Source: Solirubrobacterales bacterium 70-9
GTDB taxonomy: Bacteria > Actinomycetota > Thermoleophilia > Solirubrobacterales > 70-9
DNA length: 12,604 nucleotides
Assembly: GCA_001898095.1 (NCBI GenBank)
Contig: MKSH01000026.1
Location: 17,158 to 29,761, forward strand
Direction of reading: 5' to 3'
Part shown: piece after piece, positions 1-6,299 of the stretch
Layout of the letters: each line of letters opens with the position of its first letter
How positions within the stretch are numbered: the stretch's first letter is position 1
The notes under the pieces: generated by a model
Seen by the model: only the letters and a program-made list of their open reading frames with translations
Database searches by the model: none
Told to the model about the DNA's origin: nothing
Made by a program: the position numbers and the translations under genes

Positions 1-1547
1 GCGTCGACGATCCCGATCACCCGTTCCTCGATGTCGATCACGGGAAGGGCGTCGCGCCCTTCGGTGGCGAGTCGCGCGGCGACGTCCGCGGCGGAGGCCC
101 CGTCGCGGACGGCGCTCGGTCCCGGACGCATCGCCGCCGCCACCTTGATCCCGCCGAGGACGCTCGGCGGGGACACGGGCTTCTCGATGTCGATCCCGCG
201 ACGGCGCAGCTTCAGGGTGTAGATCGAGTCTTCGCTGAGCAGCTTGGAGAGCCCGGTGGCGACGACCACCGCCAGCATCAGCGGCAGGATGATCGAGTAG
301 TCGCCGGTCAGCTCGAAGACGATCAGGACGGCGGTGATCGGCGCTCGCCCGGCGGCGGCGAAGACCGCGGCCATGCCGACCAGGCCGTAGGCGCCGGCCC
401 CGGCGGTCACCCCCGGCAGGAGGTCGTGGGCGCCGATCCCGAAGGCGCTGCCGAGCATCGCGCCGATGAAGAGCGAGGGGGCGAAGACGCCGCCGGAGCC
501 GCCGATCGCCATCGTCAGGCTGGTGGCGAGGATCTTCCCGGCGAGGAAGGCGAGCAGCAGGCCGACCACGTACTCGCCGTGGATCGCCCCTTCGAGGACC
601 GGATAGCCGACCCCGTACATCTCCGGCAGCGCCAGCAGGACGAGGCCGAGCAGGATGCCGCCGGCCGCCGGGCGCAGCCAGGCGGGGCCGCGCCAGACCT
701 TGTCGGCGACGTCCTCCATCCCGTAGAGGACGCGGATGAAGGCGACGCCGACCACCGCCGCGACCAGGCCGAGGAGGACGTAGAGCGGGTACTCCCAGCC
801 GGAGACCAGCGTGAAGGCGGGCAGGGTGAGGAACGCTTCCGAGCCGAAGGCGATCCGGCCGACCGCGGTCGCCACCACCCCGGCGAGGACGACGAGCCCG
901 AACGAGCGCGTCTCCCAGTCGCGCAGGATCAGCTCGAGGCCGAAGAAGACCCCCGCGATCGGGGCGTTGAAGGTGGCGCCGATCCCGCCCGCCGCCCCGC
1001 AGGCGACCAGGAGGCGGGTGTTGTCCCCGGCCAGTCCGGCCAGCTGCCCGAGGCCGGAGCCGATCGCCGAGCCGATCTGGACGATCGGCCCCTCGCGCCC
1101 GACCGAGCCGCCGGCGCCGATGCAGATCGCCGAGGCGAGCGACTTGACGATCGGCACGCGGCCGCGGATCCGCCCTTCGTTCTGATGGACGGCCAGCATC
1201 ACCTCGGGCACCCCGTGGCCGCGGGCCTCCGGCGCGAAGCGGTAGACGAGCGGGCCGTAGAGGAGCCCGCCGACGATCGGCACGACCAGCACCACGAACG
1301 GGCCGAGGAAGGCGAGGTGGGGGTTGGTGAAATGTCCGAGCGCGCTCGGGTCGGTATGGCCGGAGAGGATCCAGGTGAAGGCCGTGATCAGGTAGCGGAA
1401 GCCGATCGCCCCGACGCCCGCGCCGATCCCGACCAGGACGGCGAGCGCGACCAGCAGCCCGTCCCGCCCGCCGAGGCGGTCGCGGGCGGTGGCGAGGAAG
1501 CCACTTGGGAGACTGGGGGAGGTGGAGGCCGAGCCGACAGGGCGCAT
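1..1547 (-). CDS. ClC-family chloride channel/transporter with CBS domain (3' end cut by window edge)
   Basis: Multi-pass membrane protein moving chloride, as a channel or a Cl-/H+ antiporter. 515 residues are visible. Seen: GHGVPEV (110-116), the anion-site motif GREGP (150-154) with the gating glutamate E152, FNAPIAG (193-199), GGVFAP (352-357) and a late SIYTLKL segment whose Tyr aligns with the central Tyr of E. coli ClC. After the transmembrane region a linker leads into DALPVIDIEERVIGIVD, the start of a CBS domain, so the gene continues beyond base 1. The residue aligning with the internal proton glutamate (E203 in E. coli ClC) is L206, which makes the transport mode uncertain. The ATG at 1547 is the only ATG or GTG start before an in-frame stop near 1616; its Shine-Dalgarno is poor (GGGAG almost touching the ATG). 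It is divergent from the Crp/Fnr gene, with 84 bp between them. Confidence 0.93.
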   Translation of the reverse strand, partial: MRPVGSASTSPSLPSGFLATARDRLGGRDGLLVALAVLVGIGAGVGAIGFRYLITAFTWILSGHTDPSALGHFTNPHLAFLGPFVVLVVPIVGGLLYGPLVYRFAPEARGHGVPEVMLAVHQNEGRIRGRVPIVKSLASAICIGAGGSVGREGPIVQIGSAIGSGLGQLAGLAGDNTRLLVACGAAGGIGATFNAPIAGVFFGLELILRDWETRSFGLVVLAGVVATAVGRIAFGSEAFLTLPAFTLVSGWEYPLYVLLGLVAAVVGVAFIRVLYGMEDVADKVWRGPAWLRPAAGGILLGLVLLALPEMYGVGYPVLEGAIHGEYVVGLLLAFLAGKILATSLTMAIGGSGGVFAPSLFIGAMLGSAFGIGAHDLLPGVTAGAGAYGLVGMAAVFAAAGRAPITAVLIVFELTGDYSIILPLMLAVVVATGLSKLLSEDSIYTLKLRRRGIDIEKPVSPPSVLGGIKVAAAMRPGPSAVRDGASAADVAARLATEGRDALPVIDIEERVIGIVD

Positions 1548-1611
1548 GCTCCCGACAGTAGGAGAGCGAAGGGTCCGCTCAGGCCCCTCGAAGGGCTTGA
1601 ACAAGGGCTTT

Positions 1612-1627
1612 TGTCAGAAAGCTGACA
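1612..1627. promoter_or_regulatory. Crp/Fnr-type operator candidate (TGTCA-N6-TGACA)
   Basis: A perfect dyad, TGTCAG-AAAG-CTGACA, ends four bases before the regulator's start codon. Written as TGTCA-N6-TGACA it has the same 5-6-5 geometry as the E. coli CRP site TGTGA-N6-TCACA. It lies in the only spacer between the divergent ClC and regulator genes and covers the purine stretch that would serve as Shine-Dalgarno. A TTGAAC at 1597-1602 could be a weak -35 on the plus strand. Autoregulation, and possible control of the ClC gene, is inferred from position and geometry. Confidence 0.45.
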
Positions 1628-1631
1628 GCCG

Positions 1632-2348
1632 ATGAGCGCACCGGCGCACTCCGGGGACATCATCAGCGTCCTCGACGCCGACCCGGACCTGGCCGAGGGC
1701 GTCCCGCCGGACCAGGCGGAGGCGGCGCGGCGCGCGGGCCGGGCCCGCCTCCAGCGTCTCCCGACCGGGGCCTGGGATCCGTCGAAGCCGTCGGCCGGCC
1801 GCGAGGGCTTCGGGCTGTTGGTGGTCTCGGGCTTCCTCGTCCGCCGGGTGGGAAGGGAGGGGCATTTCGGCGCCGAGATCCTCGGTCCGGGGGACCTGCT
1901 TCGCCCTTGGCAGACGCCTGGCCGCATCGCGAGCACGCCCTTCGAGTCGAGCTGGCAGACGATCGCCGCCGCCGAGCTCGCCGTCCTCGACCGGGACTTC
2001 GCGGAGCGCGTCTCGGCCTACCCGCAGATCGCGGTGCGGTTGGTCGACCGGGCGATGCTGCGCTCGCGCCACCTGGCGATGGAGCTGGCGGTGATCCAGC
2101 AGCGCCGGGTCGAGCAGCGTCTGCGCATGCTCTTCTGGCTCCTCGCCGATCGCTGGGGGCGGGTGACCGCGCAGGGCGTGCGGGTCACCGCCCCGCTCAC
2201 CCACGCGCTCCTCGCCGAGTTGGTCGCCGCCCGCCGCCCGACCGTGAGCGCGGCGCTCGCCGGGCTCGCCGAGGCTGGTGAGTTGAACCGGGTCGGCGAC
2301 GAGTGGACGCTGCGCGGCATCCCGGCGGAAGGATCGAAAAGACCGTAA
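1632..2348 (+). CDS. Crp/Fnr-family transcriptional regulator
   Basis: 238-residue cytoplasmic DNA-binding protein, the usual length for the family. The N-terminal half (about 12-125) is a cyclic-nucleotide-binding-like beta-roll containing HFGAEILGPGDLL (78-90). A long dimerisation helix follows (about 128-172). The C-terminal winged helix-turn-helix is THALLAELVAARRPTVSAAL (190-209), with RRPTVSAAL as recognition helix, matching the SRxTVSxAL pattern of Crp-type regulators. I do not see the Arg-Ser/Ala-Thr pattern of a canonical cAMP pocket after the GPGD turn, and no FNR-like cysteine cluster, so the effector is unknown. The ATG at 1632 gives the family's expected N-terminus. Its Shine-Dalgarno is weak (GAAAG at 1617-1621) and overlaps the dyad at 1612-1627. 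Confidence 0.9.
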   Translation: MSAPAHSGDIISVLDADPDLAEGVPPDQAEAARRAGRARLQRLPTGAWDPSKPSAGREGFGLLVVSGFLVRRVGREGHFGAEILGPGDLLRPWQTPGRIASTPFESSWQTIAAAELAVLDRDFAERVSAYPQIAVRLVDRAMLRSRHLAMELAVIQQRRVEQRLRMLFWLLADRWGRVTAQGVRVTAPLTHALLAELVAARRPTVSAALAGLAEAGELNRVGDEWTLRGIPAEGSKRP

Positions 2349-2359
2349 CGCCGGCGCCC

Positions 2360-2402
2360 CTCCTCGGGACTGAGGTCTGCAAGTCCATCCCAACCCGAGG
2401 AG
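2360..2402 (+). promoter_or_regulatory. Hairpin enclosing the Shine-Dalgarno of the propeller gene
   Basis: CTCCTCGGG (2360-2368) is perfectly complementary to CCCGAGGAG (2394-2402), giving a 9-bp stem with a 25-nt loop. The 3' arm contains the whole GAGGAG Shine-Dalgarno (2397-2402) of the gene starting at 2410. A smaller alternative stem, GGACT (2367-2371) with AGTCC (2382-2386), uses part of the same 5' arm, so two exclusive folds can be drawn. It may control translation. It may also help end transcription of the upstream regulator gene, though no U-tract follows. Confidence 0.4.
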
Positions 2403-2409
2403 CAATCGC

Positions 2410-3633
2410 ATGAGATCGATCATCCGCGCGGGCATCGCGCTGGCCGTGGTCGCGGCGCTGTCCGCCGTTGCCGCCGGCGCCGCCACGGCGGGAGTCCGGC
2501 ACGGCGACCGTCACTTCCCGTCGCACCCGCCCCAGCACCATCACGCGCCGCCGTTCCATCACCATCCGGGGCCGCCGCCCCCTCCGCCGCCGCCCTATCG
2601 TTCGAACCACCCTGTCTTCGTCCAGACGGACAACACCGGCGGCAACCAGGTCATCGCCTACGACCAGGGCCGTGACGGCAGCCTCACCGAAGTCGGCGCC
2701 TACCCCACCGGGGGGCTCGGCGGCGAACTCGAAGGCTCCGTGGTCGACCACCTCGCCTCGCAGGGGTCGCTCGCCTACGACGCCGACAACCACCTGCTGT
2801 ACGCGGTCAACGCCGGCAGCGACAGCGTGTCGGTCTTCGCCGTCTTCGGCGATCGCCTCTCGCTCCAGCAGGTCATCGGCTCGGGCGGCTCGTTCCCGGT
2901 CAGCGTCGCCGTCGACCACGGCCTGGTCTACGTGCTGAACGCCGACGAAGGCGGCTCGCTGCAGGGCTACCGGGCCGGCTTCGGGCACCTGTTCCCGATC
3001 CCGGGATCGAACCGGGCGCTCGGCCTCGACGCGACCGAAACGCCGCGGTTCACCCATACGCCGGGGCAGGTCGCCTTCTCCCCCGACGGTTCCAAGGTGA
3101 TCGTCACCACCAAGGCCGCGGGCAGCGACATCGACGTCTTCGGGGTGCAGGCCTTCGGCCGGCTCTCCTCGACGCCGGTGGTCAACTCCGAGCCCGGCAC
3201 GGTGCCGTTCGCGCTCACCTTCGACCAGGCGGGGAACCTCGTCGTCACCCAGGCGGGGACGAACGCGGTGACCTCATACGCGCTGCACGGTGACGGGACC
3301 GTCACCGCGTTGAGCACCCTGGCCACCGGCCAGCAGGCGACCTGCTGGATCGTCCAGGTCGGCGGCGTCGCCTACGCCTCGAATGCCGGCAGCGCCACGC
3401 TGAGCAACGTCGGCCTCGGTGTCGGGGGTCAGCTGAGCTCGCTCGGGACCACCGAAACGAGCGGCGCGACCGTCGACGCGGCGGTGGCCGCCAACGGGCG
3501 ATACCTCTACGTCCAAGGGGGTGCCGCGGGCACCGTCGACGCGTTCTCGATCGGCACCGGGGGCGCCCTGAGCAAGGTCGGGACGGTCACCGTCCCGGGT
3601 GCCGTCGGCGGCGAGGGGATCGTCGCCCTGTAG
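2410..3633 (+). CDS. Exported beta-propeller protein (lactonase/YVTN-like)
   Basis: 407 residues. Residues 1-28 form a signal peptide: Arg near the start, a hydrophobic core IALAVVAALSAVAAG, and a cleavage site near ATA. A His- and Pro-rich linker follows (31-66) with nine His and eight consecutive Pro (55-62). From about 68 to the end there are repeated beta-blade units of the 6-phosphogluconolactonase-like/YVTN kind, for example HLLYAVNAGSDSVSVFAV (128-145), QVAFSPDGSKVIVT (220-233) and YLYVQGG (365-371). The fold call is good; lactonase activity is not shown, since many exported members bind or scaffold. The His cluster could bind metal ions (inference). ATG 2410 follows GAGGAG with 7-nt spacing. 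It sits between a regulator and an ECF sigma factor, so it may belong to an envelope response. Confidence 0.85.
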   Translation: MRSIIRAGIALAVVAALSAVAAGAATAGVRHGDRHFPSHPPQHHHAPPFHHHPGPPPPPPPPYRSNHPVFVQTDNTGGNQVIAYDQGRDGSLTEVGAYPTGGLGGELEGSVVDHLASQGSLAYDADNHLLYAVNAGSDSVSVFAVFGDRLSLQQVIGSGGSFPVSVAVDHGLVYVLNADEGGSLQGYRAGFGHLFPIPGSNRALGLDATETPRFTHTPGQVAFSPDGSKVIVTTKAAGSDIDVFGVQAFGRLSSTPVVNSEPGTVPFALTFDQAGNLVVTQAGTNAVTSYALHGDGTVTALSTLATGQQATCWIVQVGGVAYASNAGSATLSNVGLGVGGQLSSLGTTETSGATVDAAVAANGRYLYVQGGAAGTVDAFSIGTGGALSKVGTVTVPGAVGGEGIVAL

Positions 3634-3701
3634 CGCCTCGTCCGGCGAGCTGCGGCGTTTTCAGGATCGTAAGATGTGCGCCGTAGCTTGCCGGGCGACC
3701 G

Positions 3702-4316
3702 ATGTTCCGCCGTCGCCCCGACCCCGCAGCAGCCGCCGAAGCAGAGCTCGTGACGAGGTTGCGGGCGGGGGAGGAGGCGGCCTTCGTCGAGCTCGCCGGG
3801 CGCCACCAGGCGAGCATGCTGCGGCTCGCCTCGACCTTCGTGCCGAACGCGGCGGTCGCCGAGGAGGTGGTGCAGGACACCTGGGTCGCGGTCCTGCGCG
3901 GGATCGACCGCTTCGACGGGCGGGCGGCGTTCAAGACCTGGCTGCTGGCGATCCTCGTCAACCGGGCCAAGAGCACCGGCATCAGTGAGGCGCGGAGCCT
4001 GCCGATCGGCGACGCCGGCCCCGCGGTCGACGGCTCGCGCTTCGACGCGGGCGGCGCTTGGTCCTCACCGCCGCGCCACTGGATCGAGGAGAGCGAGGAC
4101 CGGCTGCTGGCGAGCGGCCTGCGCGGGCGGCTGGAGTCGGCGCTGCGGAGGTTGCCGTCGCGGCAGCGGGCGATCGTCATCCTGCGCGATGTGGACGGCA
4201 TGAGCAGCGAGGAGGTGTGCAGGGTGCTCGAGATCAGCGCGGGCAACCAGCGGGTGCTGCTCCACCGCGCCCGTTCCCACCTGCGCGCCGCGGTCGAGGG
4301 GTTCGTCGACGCATGA
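3702..4316 (+). CDS. ECF-type RNA polymerase sigma factor (RpoE-like)
   Basis: 204 residues, typical of the ECF group, which directs RNA polymerase to stress promoters. Region 2 spans about 25-90, with the core-binding segment AEEVVQDTWVAVLRGIDRFD (53-72) and the -10-binding segment FKTWLLAILVNRAKS (77-91). A variable linker follows (about 92-135). Region 4 is about 141-200, with LPSRQRAIVILRDVDGMSSE (151-170) and a helix-turn-helix running into VLLHRARSHLR (185-195). The stop overlaps the start of the zinc-finger gene (ATGA), so the pair is translationally coupled. No clear Shine-Dalgarno precedes ATG 3702; TAAGAT (3670-3675) or TAGCTT (3684-3689) could be a -10 box, but neither has a convincing -35. 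The physiological signal is unknown. Confidence 0.92.
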   Translation: MFRRRPDPAAAAEAELVTRLRAGEEAAFVELAGRHQASMLRLASTFVPNAAVAEEVVQDTWVAVLRGIDRFDGRAAFKTWLLAILVNRAKSTGISEARSLPIGDAGPAVDGSRFDAGGAWSSPPRHWIEESEDRLLASGLRGRLESALRRLPSRQRAIVILRDVDGMSSEEVCRVLEISAGNQRVLLHRARSHLRAAVEGFVDA

Positions 4317-4573
4317 GCCTCCTCCGCCGCCAAGATCCGCTGGTCTGCCGCGAGGTCGTCGAGCTGGTGACCGACTACCTCGAGGGCTCGCTCTCCCGAG
4401 CCGACCGCCGCCGCTTCGAGGCCCACCTCGCCGACTGTCCGCACTGCACCGAGTACCTGGCCCAGATGCGAGCCACGATCCGCCTCACCGGGCGGCTCGA
4501 GCCGGAGGATCTGAGCGCCGCGATGCGCGAGGACCTGGGCGAGCTCTACCGGCGCTGGCGCGACCAGCGGTGA
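4313..4573 (+). CDS. Small soluble zinc-finger (zf-HC2) anti-sigma factor
   Basis: 86 residues. It carries the zinc-binding anti-sigma (ZAS) signature: C12, then H38-x3-C42-x2-C45 in the stretch FEAHLADCPHC. Proteins of this type hold the co-encoded ECF sigma factor inactive and release it when the zinc site or protein is perturbed. This one ends about 40 residues after the zinc site and has no hydrophobic segment, so it should be cytoplasmic, unlike the many zf-HC2 anti-sigma factors that have a transmembrane helix. The start codon overlaps the sigma-factor stop (ATGA at 4313-4316), which fixes the start and supports stoichiometric production. The partner is inferred from adjacency. Confidence 0.88.
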   Translation: MSLLRRQDPLVCREVVELVTDYLEGSLSRADRRRFEAHLADCPHCTEYLAQMRATIRLTGRLEPEDLSAAMREDLGELYRRWRDQR

Positions 4574-4821
4574 AGCAAGGACGGCCCCGCAAGCTCGTCG
4601 CGGGATCATTCCCGATGCGGCTGCGACCGGGCCTCGTGGAGCGAGCGACGCGCCACTGTGAGGAAGGTGGCGAACCGGGTACCTCAGGCGCGACCACGAC
4701 TACAGCCTCGAGGGAGGGATGCACCTCACGGGCCTGGGAAGGGGTATCCACATGGCCGAAATCACGGCCGCGCGGCGGCCGAGGAGCGCGACGGGGATGG
4801 CGACGGCGTGCTCGAGAAGGG
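4574..4821 (+). other. Non-coding stretch, possible structured leader of the operon
   Basis: 248 bases with no convincing gene; open frames here encode low-complexity Arg/Gly-rich peptides. Several short self-complementary segments are present: CGGGA-TCAT-TCCCG near 4601-4614, CGCCAC with GTGGCG (about 4651-4672), and the palindrome CCTCGAGG near 4709-4716. A GGGTACC motif lies at 4677-4683, which could be a promoter -10 for the downstream operon and would leave a leader of about 130 nt. I could not match it to a known riboswitch. It may also be decayed sequence linked to the degraded gene that follows. Confidence 0.35.
4814..4821 (+). promoter_or_regulatory. Shine-Dalgarno adjoining the GTG start at 4822
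   Basis: GAGAAGGG directly precedes GTGAGC. It picks out GTG 4822 as the start of the deacetylase fragment, because the TFDDGP motif begins only seven residues later and the longer upstream frame has no domain character. Confidence 0.45.
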
Positions 4822-5169
4822 GTGAGCGGCACGGTCGCCCTCACCTTCGACGACGGGCCCGACCGCGTCTGGACGGCGCGGGTGCTCGACGTCCTGCACC
4901 GGGGTGGCGCCCGGGCGACCTTCTTCGTCCAGGCGCGGCGGGCGGTCGCCAACCCCGAGTTGATCGGGGCGATCGTGAAGGCAGGACGCGAGGTCGGCTT
5001 CCACTGCCTCGACCGCGTCCGCCACACGCAGCGGAGCGCCGATGCGCCGGCGGCCGACCTCGACGTCGGCCTGTGCCTGCTCGACGGGTCGGGTCTGCGC
5101 TCGCGCGCCTGGCGGGTCGAGACGTCGACCATCCCCGCCTCGCCGGCTACGAAGGGTAGGGCCCTATGA
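4822..5169 (+). pseudogene. Truncated NodB-type polysaccharide deacetylase
   Basis: The N-terminal half of a polysaccharide deacetylase (carbohydrate esterase 4 / NodB fold), a zinc enzyme that removes N- or O-acetyl groups from sugars. Seen: TVALTFDDGP (4-13), the catalytic Asp motif, then VLDVLHRGGARATFFV (21-36) and VGFHCLDRVRHTQR (58-71). Two defects stand out. The reading frame stops after 115 residues, where the family needs roughly 200 or more, so the later catalytic motifs are missing. In the zinc motif His-x3-His, H61 is present but the second position is R65 (CGC, one base from CAC). After WRV (97-99) the sequence no longer resembles the family, suggesting a deletion. The stop still overlaps the next start (ATGA), so translation may be kept for coupling. 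A short non-catalytic protein is the alternative. Confidence 0.6.
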
Positions 5170-6299
5170 GCGTGATCGGCCACGCGCGCGACGCGGCGCC
5201 GGAGCAGGCGCTGCGCACGATTGCGAGCGAGGCGGCGGACCTCGACCGGGCGCCGCGCTTTCCCCGCGAGGCCTTCTTCCACCTCGCCGACGCGGGGGTG
5301 CTCACGGCGACGATCGGAGCGCATCGCGCCGGCTCCTCGGTCCGCGACGAGTGGGACCTCCTGCGGCGCGTCGCCGCCGCCGATGCTTCGGTCGGCCGGA
5401 TCCTGGACGGCCACCTGAACGCGGTCGAGCGGCTCGAAGTCGCCGCCGAGCCGGACGTGTGCGAGCGCGAGCTGGCGGCGGTCGCGGCCTCGCAGCGGTT
5501 GCTCGGTGTCTGGGGCGCCGATCCCGGCCCGGGGGAGGGCGAGCCGGCGCGCCTGCGCGAAGGCGCCCGCGGGCTCGTCCTGAGCGGGACGAAGACGTTC
5601 TGCTCGGGCGCCGGCGGGGTCGACGCGGCGCTGGTGATGGTCGGCAGCGACGGGGGGAGCGCGCCGTCCCTGGTGCTGCTCGACTGCGGCGCCGAGGTCG
5701 AGATCGACCGGGACTGGTACCGCGCCGCCGGGTTGCGGGCCTCCGAGAGCCACCGGGTCACCTTCCACGACACCCCGGTCACCGCCGTCCTCGGCGAGCC
5801 GGGTGAGCTCGCGCGCGATCCGTGGTTCTCCCGCGACGCGATGCGGACTGCGGCGAGCTGGGCGGGGATGGTCGATGCCGCCGTCGCGGCGGCGCTCGAG
5901 GAGTTGGCGGAGCGCCGCGCCGACGATCCGCTCGCCCGGCTCGCGGCGGGCCGCATCGCGTCGATGCACGCCACCGTCGACGCCTGGCTCGAGCGCGGCG
6001 CGACGGTCGCCGACACGGCGGCCTCCGACGAGGCGACGAACCCTCTGTCCTTTGTCACCCACAGGGTGACAAAGGACAGAGGGTTGGACCCCCGCGCGAC
6101 GAGCATCGCGATGCGGGCCGAGATCGACCGGGCGGCGAAAGCGATCCTCGAGGTCGCGGCGGCCGCCTGCGGGTCGCACCCGTTCGTCACCGGCGGCCGT
6201 CTCGATCGCGCCCGTCGCGACCTCGAGACCTTCCTCCTCCAGCACCGGCTGGAGCCGCTCCTGGCCCGCCGCGGCGGCCAGATCCTGGAAAGCCGATGA
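5166..6299 (+). CDS. Acyl-CoA-dehydrogenase-like flavoprotein with in-frame palindrome insert
   Basis: 377 residues with the acyl-CoA dehydrogenase layout: helical N-terminal domain (about 10-115), beta middle domain containing GLVLSGTKTFCSGAGGVDAA (136-155) and GLRASESHRVTFHDTP (189-204), then a helical C-terminal domain ending in LLQHRLEPLLARRGGQIL. Such proteins use FAD to desaturate or oxidise acyl thioesters or related substrates; I cannot identify the catalytic base or the substrate. Residues 292-307 (NPLSFVTHRVTKDRGL) are encoded by a perfect palindrome and do not look like family sequence; they fall between two helices of the C-terminal domain. ATG 5166 overlaps the deacetylase stop, and the TGA overlaps the methyltransferase start at 6296, so this gene is in a coupled operon. 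Confidence 0.85.
   Translation: MSVIGHARDAAPEQALRTIASEAADLDRAPRFPREAFFHLADAGVLTATIGAHRAGSSVRDEWDLLRRVAAADASVGRILDGHLNAVERLEVAAEPDVCERELAAVAASQRLLGVWGADPGPGEGEPARLREGARGLVLSGTKTFCSGAGGVDAALVMVGSDGGSAPSLVLLDCGAEVEIDRDWYRAAGLRASESHRVTFHDTPVTAVLGEPGELARDPWFSRDAMRTAASWAGMVDAAVAAALEELAERRADDPLARLAAGRIASMHATVDAWLERGATVADTAASDEATNPLSFVTHRVTKDRGLDPRATSIAMRAEIDRAAKAILEVAAAACGSHPFVTGGRLDRARRDLETFLLQHRLEPLLARRGGQILESR
6039..6085. repeat. Perfect inverted repeat, 22-bp arms, 3-nt loop, inside a coding region
   Basis: The left arm 6039-6060 (begins AACCCTCTGT, ends TTTGTCACCC) is exactly complementary to the right arm 6064-6085 (begins GGGTGACAAA, ends CAGAGGGTT), with loop ACA. By hand count each arm has 12 G/C of 22, clearly lower than the surrounding genes. 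It is read in frame in the flavoprotein gene. The next frame would meet a stop (TGA at 6067-6069), so the frame in use is an open one. It contains AGG, ACA and AGA, codons rare in the rest of the window. Confidence 0.97.

Noticed and set aside
109..1226. GHGVP in place of GSGIP in the ClC protein as an anomaly
   Set aside because: To my knowledge GHGVPEV is common in bacterial ClC proteins with CBS domains, so it marks a subfamily and is not an oddity.
426..1625. Long plus-strand open frame opposite the ClC gene
   Set aside because: Its translation is low-complexity Asp/Arg/Glu/Gly/Ala-rich, while the minus strand carries all the ClC signature motifs in order. It is a by-product of GC-rich codon bias.
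4651..4662. Cobalamin riboswitch, suggested by GCGCCACTGTGA
   Set aside because: Only this short string resembles the core. I do not find the B12 box or the other conserved segments at the right distances.
4783..4820. S-adenosylhomocysteine riboswitch, suggested by CCGAGGAGCG and a later CGGCGTGCTCG
   Set aside because: The central conserved segment of that riboswitch is missing, and the spacing is too short.
4570..4821. Longer N-terminus for the deacetylase fragment
   Set aside because: The added residues are low-complexity and unlike the family; GTG 4822 has an adjoining Shine-Dalgarno and leads straight into TFDDGP.
6039..6085. Rho-independent terminator
   Set aside because: It is in mid-gene within an intact frame, has no U-tract after either arm, and the operon continues beyond it.
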